DNA of 27,881 nt from the NCBI GenBank assembly GCA_036940085.1, contig JALLBK010000269.1, positions 1 through 27,881 of the forward strand, read 5' to 3'. Origin of the DNA: Discostella pseudostelligera (taxonomy: Eukaryota > Bacillariophyta > Thalassiosirophyceae > Thalassiosirales > Thalassiosiraceae). Below the pieces are notes generated by a model. That model ran no database searches and was not told the origin of the DNA. It was given only the letters and a program-made list of their open reading frames with translations. Of the stretch, positions 19,646 through 27,881 are shown in pieces (position 1 is the stretch's first letter; each line of letters begins with the position of its first letter). A program made the position numbers and the translations under genes.

Positions 19646-21100
19646 ATGTATCCAGCACCTTCGAACACCACCAATGACGATCATCTCAATGCCGCCGCTG
19701 ACGACGATGATCGTCATGATCTCATTCTTGGGCAATGGGAGCGCCAACATCTGGATTGGTCTGCTAAGCAAGGCCGAATACTGACCGACAGTGGAAATGC
19801 TCTGCGATACTACTCTCGAGAGAATGGGTTTCCATTTGTGCCATCGGAACTACCACACTATTATTTGGAGAGGGGTGATTCTGACATTGTATTCAAACAA
19901 TGGGCGAGAATGATGAAAGACAGACAGTACACTTCTCCTATTATAGGTGCTTGGGATAGACCAATATTTGCGGGACGATGGGAACATACGACAAATGAGG
20001 ATGAAATAGTGTACAATATCCAAACTGCAACCTTGTTTGTCGACCTACGCATACCTAGAAGCAAGCCGGTGAAGAACTGGGATAAGCTTTTCAAACATTC
20101 ACAGCAACAATACGTACATGATCTGCATAGTAGTCGGCAAGAAGAGGTGTTTCAGTTAATGAGCGGTCACGATCTTCGAATGTTTGCTCGTCAGCATGTC
20201 TTTGGGGGATTTTCTCTGCTCAGTATTATGGAAAGCGAAAGGAACAAAGACTACCCAACAACGGAACATAATCGTTCATTATTGTGTTGCACTCGACATC
20301 ATTGCATTGATTGGAATTACATTCCTGGGAAGCCTCGTCCTCGGCCTAATAAATGGTACATTGATCTGTTACTACCCAAAGACGACGATAAAGAGTCCGC
20401 TTCGAAGTTATCTAATGTTTGGAAGGAATTAAGTTATTCGACGGATGAAAATGGGCAATGCCATTATTATGAAATATGGAAAAGAAGAATCGGTGATGGG
20501 AGAGGAGAAGGGATGCGGTTGGCTATGAGGAGGAAGAGAAACCGTGAGCTCGATGTTGTTGGTAGTGATGACAATATCGATGGGATTTTCGTTGTTGTTG
20601 GGGTGAGTAGATAATATTTCCGTGAACCTCTCTCACATTTGCTCTGTAAAAAGATCCCTGATCACGTGATGGTTCCAATTGTTCAGGATCACTTCAACTA
20701 CATCTTAGGCCGAAAATCTAGTGAACACGAGAATAAATCCTACCCTCATGCCGCCAATGTTGTTGAACTCGTTGACACTGCAGTAGAACATGGTGATAGA
20801 GAAACTGCCATTTCATGTCTTTCGTTGGATGGTGGACATGGCACTATTTCGTCAGGTTGGAAGATAGATTGCTCCATTCAATCATGGAATCATGGGATGA
20901 GGGTGTTTGATCGAATCGGCGGAGATGGTGGAGTCAACGTGGTTGTTGGAAGCAGTGGAGACGATTGCGATTTCTTTGCATGGGATGTTGCTATCGGAAA
21001 TAGTTCCTGGGAAATATATGAATCCTCTGTGGGTACTACAATCGAATTGGAAAAGTTGCTGAATCACTATGGTGACGACGATTCCCGTAGCCGATTGTGA
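19646..21100 (+). CDS. Conserved protein of unknown function
   Basis: Exons 19646-20602 and 20654-21100 join across a 51-nt intron (GTGAGT donor, pyrimidine-rich ...AAAAG acceptor), giving 467 residues. I do not know its function. Visible hallmarks are GRWEHTTNEDEIVYNIQT followed by LFVDLRIPRSKP (residues about 112-142), a cysteine/histidine stretch CCTRHHCIDWNYIPGKPRP (about 212-230), then YYEIWKRR, and in the second half ISSGWKIDCSIQSWNHG. I recall similar QT-x-x-LF-x-DLRIP and R-x-H-x-IDW motifs in uncharacterised eukaryotic and bacterial proteins; a relation to the lipocalin-like HRI1 family is possible but uncertain. No signal peptide or membrane segment, so probably cytosolic. The first ATG at 19646 follows an in-frame gap and is favoured. 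Convergent with the PP2C gene (226 bases). Confidence 0.68.
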
Positions 21101-21326
21101 CCATTGACCATCTGACGGTGGTTCTTCAGTAGATACTATAATATTAGAGTATTGAAATATTGTACATTGATTATGTAACGTTATTCTCTATTTAGATAAT
21201 TTATGGCAATTGATACGCATTGCATCGCATGCTTCTGCAAATCATGTAACCAAAGTTCGACTCATGGTGGTGTGGTTAATTAATATTTCACAACTGCCTC
21301 CCATGAGTGCTCATCTCGTCTGCTTG

Positions 21327-23501
21327 TTACTGTTCGTTTGAGTCGCTCCTATCTCGTCCATCTGCAATAATCTTCTTGAATGCGTATCGATGAAGAGCCC
21401 AAAGATGTCCATCGGTACGCGCTATAATTGATGCTGCACGAGGAGCGGAATATTTCAAAGCCAACTCTCCAAAACTAGGATGTGAATTAGTCTCTCTCGA
21501 TCCTTCATAAATGTGAACACAATCACCCCCCGTCGCATCGTCTGTTGCGTTCTCTGACAGAATTCTAACTTCGAAAAATCCCTCGTCGACAATATAGAAA
21601 TGATCTCCGTGAGTTCCTTGCCGAATGACCCACTCTCCTTTCTTAACCTTTGTTGGCACCAACACTTTGTAGATGAGTTCGCGTTGAATGTCGGTAATGT
21701 TCTGAAAGACTAAATGTCCACGAATTGCATCATCGATTCGCAATTTCTCCTCCTCCGTTTTCTCATCATACAGTGTCTCAATATCAAAGTCATCCTCCGA
21801 TACTCCATTCGAAGTGTCCATACTACTGGATGAGGCTTTTGTTTTCAGCAGTGCCCTCGATTTTTCAGCACTCATGTTTGTTCTTAATGGCCTTGCCGGA
21901 TCAGTTGCCAGCTCATCGTCTACTTCCACCTTGCTCTTCCTTGAATTGTTAGGGCCAACAAGTGATGATGCCGAGGCTCTCAATGCCTTGTCCGGGTCCA
22001 CATCATCGATGAATATGCATATCATTGTAATATCATCCGTTCTCAATTCATATTGGAGCCATAATTCATAACTTTCCGCCACCACTGCACGACATGCCTC
22101 AAGAGGATCTGCAAATTTTGCGCATATATCAATTACAGATTGATTTGTCAAGAATTCAAACACTCCATCCGAGGCCAGTACAATAATCTTATCCTCTGGA
22201 GTCAGGTTACGCGTTATCATTTCTGGATCTGAAATCACCCCCAGCTCCTCGGCGACGGCATCTCCTATACTACGCGTGAATGCTGTGCCAGGATAATCGC
22301 CATGAGGATGCCATACGCGAGGCGGATCGCCCCCCTCGTCGATCTCTTCGCCTAGTATCAACTCTCCTCCGATCTCAGCACCTTTTCGTGCTCCACTTAG
22401 CCACTTTTCTTCATCATGTTCGGCATCATCCTTATCGATGGGTTCCAATCCCTCGATTTGATCTAACGATAAAATGCGTGCACCAGTCTTGCGTATGCGC
22501 ACGCGTTCATCGCGACGGTGCGGAGTTTGATCTCGTGAGAGGGCATACGCCTTGAGTTTTGTCGAGACCGAAGTCGACAAGGATGACGAAGCAGCACCAC
22601 GGGAAAGAATTATTGCAGTTATACCATCCTCCTTACTGTTTTCCGAGTTTGTATTGATAGTCGGCAATCTCCCGACCACAGCTCTACTATCTCCCACATT
22701 GCTAATGGTAATTCTATTCCGATNTATTGATAGTCGGCAATCTCCCGACCACAGCTCTACTATCTCCCACATTGCTAATGGTAATTCTATTCCGATGACC
22801 ATGCAAGTAAACCGATATCGAAGTTGTGCCCGATAACGAATCGTCCAAATCAGGACTAGTACGCATTTGCCTATTGCATTCATTGTGAGAAGACCTAATA
22901 ATTTCATGTGTACTTTCCTTGCTCAATCCCGATGATGATACTTCTACAGGTTGTTCTCCAGCATCAGGTAGTACCTCCCCCCTGGCTTTGGCAATTCCCT
23001 CTGCCAATATTTTAGGTAGGTTGTCCCGAACAAACTGTGCACACTTGTCCCCATCATTGCCATGACCGTCGAATACACCGAAAAAAGCGTCGGTAGATCG
23101 GTTGGCAAAGTTATGCTGCGCCACGAACGCGTCTTGGTTGGGTTTGTGCGCGTCTGCAATTGAAATTAGTAAATTTGAGTTCGACATGAAGTGAGTGTCG
23201 GTGATTTGGAAGGATGTTGTAGCAGCGAATGGCAGGTTAGACGCATCATGAAGAGACAATGGCAGAGACCACCTCCAAACTCTCTCTCCCTCTCTCTGCA
23301 CTCACCATCGGGATAATAACCGCGTTGGCTCAAATACGCATACCGGACAGTGACACCGCCAAATGTCGCCGAGCAAGTTTCATTGATACTCTCTATTCGA
23401 GTGTGAATCTCATGCTTGGTCATGGGAGCGGCGATGCTCGAGCCTCCCGCCACCCGACGCGCTGGCTTTACATCGTCGATAGTTGAATGATTACACCCCA
23501 T
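21327..23501 (-). CDS. PP2C phosphatase fused to cyclic nucleotide-binding domain
   Basis: Exons 23501-23306 and 23153-21327 (152-nt intron); with the artefact at 22724 collapsed it has 649 residues. It starts MGCNHS, an N-myristoylation consensus (Gly2, Ser6) with Cys3 available for palmitoylation, so it is probably membrane-tethered. The PP2C domain (about 45-390) has all metal-site motifs: NQDAF, FGVFDGHG, ISNVGDSRAVVGR, VLASDGVFEF and RTDDITMI. Following a polar linker, residues about 522-635 form a cyclic nucleotide-binding domain whose phosphate-binding cassette FGELALKYSAPRAASI (602-617) keeps the Glu and Arg of PKA regulatory subunits, so cAMP or cGMP binding is likely. Expected role: Mg/Mn-dependent Ser/Thr dephosphorylation controlled by cyclic nucleotide. 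No kinase domain follows, unlike the plant PP2C-CNBD-kinase proteins. Divergent from CK2 beta. Confidence 0.9.
22652..22796. repeat. Assembly artefact: 72-nt duplication around N
   Basis: Bases 22652-22723 and 22725-22796 are identical 72-mers around an N at 22724. The extra 73 bases split the PP2C frame within ISNVGDSRAVVGR; collapse restores RLPTINTNSENS downstream. Confidence 0.93.
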
Positions 23502-23549
23502 AGTTTTGGTTTTGGTTTTGGTTTTGGATTTGGATTTGGATTTTTTTGG
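23502..23549. repeat. TTTTGG/TTTGGA simple repeat
   Basis: Four TTTTGG-type units are followed by three TTTGGA-type units and a T run. It resembles a telomere-like G/T repeat in composition, but it is short and lies in the presumed 5' UTR of the PP2C gene. Confidence 0.75.
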
Positions 23550-23957
23550 AGAACGAACACGCACAGCTTCGTGCACAACATGATGTAAGCATCTGAGTCA
23601 TTCAATTGTAAACTTAGCGATATTAGCTACAGTCATAAAGTAGGAATATTCGCGAAAATGCGTCACTCCTGTCTGCCGGTGGCGGGCGGGGGCTGGGTTG
23701 TTCCCCGCCAACCACCCCCCGAGATCTCCCCATCACCATCGTCATCGTCATCGTCATCGCTCATCGCGAGGTCCATCATCGCCACATTCGTCTTCCTGCA
23801 CCGCCACCGGCCACCCAAAAGCCCCGCCCAGTAGCCTCCGACAACGGCACTCTCAACGAGCTCCACTCCAAGAGGCAGAGATTATTGGGCAGTACCATCA
23901 ACCAACTCACCCACTGTGCCGTTGCGTCGGCGAGTGTCAAATTAATACTGATCGATT
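23502..23957. promoter_or_regulatory. Divergent promoter of PP2C-CNBD and CK2 beta genes
   Basis: A 456-base head-to-head region. The PP2C leader contains a simple repeat (TTTTGG then TTTGGA units, 23502-23549), which extends the minus-strand frame with a Lys/Ser/Thr run upstream of MGCNHS but is best read as 5' UTR. Single E2F-like cores occur as TTCGCGAAAA at about 23649-23658 and TTCCCCGCCAAC at 23701-23712. An (ATC/GTC)n tract lies at about 23732-23760. No gene is supported. Confidence 0.45.
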
Positions 23958-25561
23958 ATGGCATACAATGAAGACTCGTCGGCTTCGGGCCATGATGAAC
24001 CATGGATACAATGGTGCGTCGTTGATAATTGAAGGTGGTGATGTTGTTGTTGCCCACGACGTTTGTGTTGGCATCATTCAAATTATGTTACCCATCTGCC
24101 CGCCTCTACCGGGTTAATTTTATTTGGTGATGAATTCATATCATATACTCACATAAACTTGAACTCAACTTCCTCCCCCTTCTGTCTCTCACTTCCTCCT
24201 CATNGAATTCATATCATATACTCACATAAACTTGAACTCAACTTCCTCCCCCTTCTGTCTCTCACTTCCTCCTCATGCCCATCACCACCCACCATCATCT
24301 TCTGTACACTCACAGGTTCTGCGGCCTAAAGGGCCATGAAATGTTCTGCCAAGTCGAACGCGCCTACATCGAGGATGGCTTCAATCTTTACGGCCTGCGG
24401 GCATGTGTCTCGAACTATTCCGACTGTCTTGATCTCATTCTCGATAGGATTGGTCCGGAAGACTCTGATGATTCACACTTGACACAGAGTGCGTGTACTC
24501 TTTATGGGCTGATTCATGCTCGGTATATTGTTACGACGCATGGGTTGGATTCCATGTATAACAAGGTCAGTGGGTTGTTTGTTTCCAATATTAGACATCA
24601 TTCTCGTCTTCACGAATCTCTTCCTGTCTCCACCGAAGCAATAATTTTCTCATCATCTTCTTTTGACTTTTGTTTTCTTTCGATGCACAACAAAATTATG
24701 CAGTATGCAGCAAAAGAATTCGGCGCATGCCCTCTCGTCCAATGCAGCGGTCAACCAGTCCTACCCGTGGGCCTACGCGACGAAATCGGCATTGACACCA
24801 CCAAAATCTTTTGTCCCAAATGCAAATGCATCTACCAACCCACTCCTCCCATACGTAATTACCGCATGAGCGGTAATGGAAGCGGCGGAGGAAGTGGTGG
24901 TATATATCCATCGTCCAATTTTGGTGCCGTCGACGGTGCTGCATTTGGGACTACCTTCCCCCATTTGTTCTTAATGACATTTAACAATCTTGTTCCTGAT
25001 CCGCCATTGCCCGATTCGGCATATATTCCTCGTGTGTTTGGATTTCGTGTCCATCACAGTGCACTAGTTCGACAGGGTGGTGGTGGTGGTGGAGGGGCGT
25101 ATGCTGCTTTAGCAAACAATGGAAGAAGAGGAGGGGGGACATCGGCGGCGGCAACGTACTCACAGCGTAATTTGGGGAACGTGTCGTCGACCAGGGCTAC
25201 CGCGGGGAGTTCACGTAGTAACGGCGGTGGCGGATTCGCGGGCCTACCAATTCAGGATGGCGTCGTGAACGATGAGGGGAGGGAAGGGAATAGCAACAAT
25301 AAAGAAGGAGATGTCGGAGCAGTATCGAAGAAGGCAGATTCTGGTTTGGAGGAGGGAGTGCCGACAGAAGTGGGAGAAGCAGCAGCAGGTGCAACAGCAA
25401 GAACGGTTGATGAAATTGACGTTAAGACTGAACCAATTGCCGACAATGGTGATAGTGGCACCAACCCATCCAAGAAGAGGGAATTAACGGATGAAGGGAA
25501 GAGAAGTGGATCGAGTAGTGGATCTAAGCGCCCACGGCGTGGCGGAGAGGCAGGAACATGA
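23958..25561 (+). CDS. CSNK2B: Casein kinase 2 beta (regulatory) subunit
   Basis: Regulatory subunit that dimerises through a zinc finger and docks two CK2 alpha kinases. Exons 23958-24013, 24316-24565 and 24704-25561 give 387 residues. The short first exon supplies MAYNEDSSASGHDEPWIQW, matching the family start (WI-WFCG). FCGLKGHEMFCQVERAYIED follows, then the acidic loop (PEDSDD) and zinc-finger cysteines in CPLVQC and CPKC (111, 116, 139, 142), close to the human positions. The core ends near PRVFGFRVHHSA (about 213). About 170 further residues are Gly/Ser/Asn/Glu-rich and end with a KRPRRGG basic cluster; human CK2 beta is only 215 residues. Intron 1 (302 nt as given, 229 after collapse) contains the artefact at 24204. 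Intron 2 (138 nt) is in frame without stops. Confidence 0.94.
24132..24276. repeat. Assembly artefact: 72-nt duplication around N
   Basis: Bases 24132-24203 and 24205-24276 are identical 72-mers around an N at 24204. They fall inside intron 1 of the CK2 beta gene, so no coding frame is affected. The true intron is probably 73 bases shorter. Confidence 0.93.
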
Positions 25562-25759
25562 TCTACTTCACGACGCACACCCTCGGCGATTGTAATCATG
25601 GCTTTTCTGTAAATTGAGAGTCTTCTGGTATTGACAAGAATAATACACGTGCATAGAAAAACTGAGAATAACCGTGTTATAATATTGCTTGATATGGAAT
25701 GAAGGATCCCCCCTAAAACCCCGAACAAAATTGGAGGAACTTCTTAACTTGAAAATTTA

Positions 25760-27639
25760 TCATCCAACCTGTTTCACGCTCTGCTCAATGATTCCGAGAC
25801 ATTGGTCCACTTCCGATTCAGTAATAGTGAGGGGTGGTGCAAAACGAATTATGTTTCCATGAGTCGGCTTTGCCAATAGTCCGTTCTCCTTCATCTGAAC
25901 GCAAACATCCCAAGCTGATGTTAAGTAGAGTGGTAACGGTATGAGTGGGGAATAAGTAACCTGGCATCAAGAAGTAAGAAAATTGAAGCAGCAGACAAAA
26001 TATCTCGTACCTTTACCATGATCACCATACCCCATCTTTGGTTGATCTATCACAATTGCATTGAGAAGACCGCGACCACGAACCTTTTCGATGCAAGTAC
26101 TCCCCTCCAAGGCTCTAAGTCCGGCACGGAGCTGCTCGCCGCGAGCCGCTGAATTTTCCGCAAGCTTCTCATCACGTAAGACCTCGATTGCTGCCATCGC
26201 CACCTTGCATGCTAGAGGGTTGCCTCCGTACGTTGATCCATGTTCACCTGGCTTTAATGTTAGCATCACTTCATCTGAGGCGAGGACAGCTGAGACTGGT
26301 AGAACCCCACCAGACAAAGCCTTTTCCAAACAAAATGTGGTGAGGTAAAACCAGGTTAAACATGCACGCGAGTTCGACTGCAGGAACTGATAAGAGATCT
26401 ATGGGACATACCTTTCCCAGGACGAGGATATCAGGTTTGCATTTATCATGATCAACCGCAAGTCTGTACCCAGTGCGACCAAGACCTGTTTGCACTTCAT
26501 CTGCAATTAATAGAACATTGTATTTTTCGCACAGTTTTTTCACCTCGGACATGTACCCATCAAAGGGAAGCACAACACCTGCCTCGCCTTGAATGGGTTC
26601 TACCATAAATGCGGCAATATTACCTGCGTCCTTTTTGAATTCAGCCTCCAACTAATCATCATAAAACAGACGCGGAAGAATCAGTATATGTGTCTAAACT
26701 CAATGATCAATGAAAAGCAAATAAAGTATACAACTGACCGCTTCAAGATTGTTGTATGGAACACTGGAAAAGCCAGGCATAAATGGACCAAAACCGGTAA
26801 ACGCCGTAGGATCACTCGAACTACTAATTGCTGCCAATGTCCGGCCCCAAAAGTTATTTCCAGCAAATATCACACGGGCTTGATTTTTTGGAACGCCTTT
26901 CACGTCATATGCCCACCTGATCAAAACAGCAAGCATGAGATTAGACCGCAGAAAGCATGTCGGAATTGAATCACATGTGATTGTCATGTCATACCTTCGA
27001 GCAAGTTTGATGGCAGTTTCACCCCCCTCGACACCAGTGTTCATGGGAAGGATACGATCATAGCCAAAGTAGGATGTCATAAATTCCACATATTGCCCAA
27101 GACAATCATTGTGGAATGCACGTGATGTAAGGGTAATCTTTTGTGCTTGGTCGATGAGTGCACCAATGATTTTTGGATGGCAGTGACCCTGATTGACAGC
27201 GGAATATGCTGAATAAATTTAGGGTGGTGAACATTAGTATCTGACGCCGTTCGATATTTTCTAAAGATTACAATTATCAAATCACTTACCGGATAGGAAA
27301 TCAAAGTATTCGTGCCCATCAACATCCCACACACGTGTGCCTTCGCAATTGAAAGAGAACCCAATCCCAGAATTGACATTAAATTTTAAGACGGTGAGTA
27401 AATAGAATGATCACTAAAGTTCAATTCAAATAGAAAAGTTACTCACCCTTTCCTCTTGCAAGAACGACAGGCAAAGGGTGGTAATTATGCGCGCCATACT
27501 TTTCTTCCAGCTCGATGTACGACGCCGATAGATCCGAAATAGGCGGTTCCTGCACGGCAGCAGAGCACGATCTCAATGGCTTGCGGCCATGACTGCGGAG
27601 AGCAGACGAGACGCTCTTCTGGATGAGACGACGGGACAT
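25760..27639 (-). CDS. OAT: Ornithine aminotransferase, mitochondrial
   Basis: PLP-dependent enzyme moving the delta-amino group of ornithine to 2-oxoglutarate, giving glutamate semialdehyde and glutamate; links the urea-cycle/arginine pool to proline. Seven exons on the minus strand: 27639-27447, 27340-27290, 27208-26995, 26916-26739, 26651-26412, 26320-26011, 25914-25760 (introns 78-106 nt), 446 residues. Family hallmarks: [13 protein letters not shown] and [14 protein letters not shown] at the N-terminus, [58 protein letters not shown], the PLP lysine in LVLGKALSGG (Lys292), [10 protein letters not shown], and the C-terminal [38 protein letters not shown] is an amphipathic basic presequence, consistent with mitochondrial import. 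The start is the ATG at 27639; further upstream the frame has no ATG before a TTG at 27750. Convergent with CK2 beta (198 bases). Confidence 0.95.
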
Positions 27640-27881
27640 GATGATGTTGTTGGCAGATGATAAAGTAGTGGACGGCGTGATAATAATGGAAGGTATGGTT
27701 GAATGGCGACAACTACGACAACTTCTCTTCTTCCGACGGAATGAAGTCAAACAATGGAGAGCCTAAACTAAATTAAATGGAGTTGAGTGGCAGTTCAAAT
27801 CAAAGGCTGCTCTGCCACTTCTGTCTTCTGTTCTGCCTCCCGCCCCTTCGGTCGAGCTGCATCGAGTTCGGCATGGTTAGT
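27640..27881. promoter_or_regulatory. Upstream region of OAT
   Basis: These 242 bases should contain the OAT promoter and 5' UTR (read leftward). A CTCCCGCCCC lies near 27837-27846. There is no supported gene, and the window ends here, so any divergent partner is out of view. Confidence 0.35.

Noticed and set aside
23166..23576. N-terminal extension of the PP2C protein (Lys/Ser/Thr run before MGCNHS)
   Set aside because: The extension is the translated TTTTGG repeat; starting at MGCNHS exposes a clean myristoylation motif.
14407..24276. Real tandem duplications at the four N positions
   Set aside because: All four are exactly 72 nt with one N and three destroy otherwise intact genes; assembly overlap is the simpler explanation.
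1..27881. tRNA, rRNA, CRISPR, IS or retrotransposon features
   Set aside because: No cloverleaf, repeat-spacer array, terminal inverted repeat, integrase or reverse-transcriptase motif was seen on either strand by eye; a tRNAscan-SE or RepeatMasker run would be decisive.

Overview
The window is nuclear DNA of a eukaryote with a compact, intron-containing genome. A photosynthetic stramenopile, most likely a diatom, is my inference. It rests on many short GT-AG introns (about 50-150 nt), a bestrophin-like membrane protein of a type I associate with diatoms, a PP2C-cyclic nucleotide-binding fusion, an asparaginyl-tRNA synthetase with a long Ser/Thr-rich leader, and abundant Ser/His/Gln/Gly/Pro low-complexity tracts. 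No prokaryotic operon structure, phage, IS element, CRISPR array, rRNA or tRNA is visible. All exon models were built by hand from splice signals, reading phase and family conservation. Every multi-exon model given below has a total coding length divisible by three.

Layout. 1-1498: a weak orphan reading frame and a long GAC/GAT microsatellite. 1499-3143 (+): membrane-anchored sulfotransferase. 3209-5434 (-): asparaginyl-tRNA synthetase, head to head with 5771-7597 (+), a C-CAP/TBCC-like beta-helix plus TPR protein. 7848-8325 (-): small basic orphan. 8951-9754 (-): EMC4, head to head with 10258-11313 (+), the TOR-complex WD40 protein LST8. 11506-12150 (-): RS-type protein. 12632-16910 (-): very long half-size ABC-transporter-like protein with a degenerate ATPase domain, head to head with 17169-19113 (+), a bestrophin-like channel. 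19646-21100 (+): conserved protein of unknown function. 21327-23501 (-): N-myristoylation-motif PP2C phosphatase fused to a PKA-R-type cyclic nucleotide-binding domain, head to head with 23958-25561 (+), casein kinase 2 beta. 25760-27639 (-): ornithine aminotransferase.

The genes are mostly unrelated housekeeping and signalling functions. LST8 (TOR signalling), CK2 beta and the PP2C-CNBD protein are all signalling components, but nothing shows that they work together. Four head-to-head pairs share intergenic regions of about 260-500 bp, and all four of these regions hold E2F-like GGCGGG/CGCGCC cores. In two of them the cores form evenly spaced arrays (18-20 nt).

Four single N characters (14479, 18884, 22724, 24204) are each flanked by exact 72-nt direct repeats. 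These are almost certainly unmerged contig overlaps. Collapsing them restores three reading frames (ABC-like, bestrophin-like, PP2C) and shortens one intron (CK2 beta).
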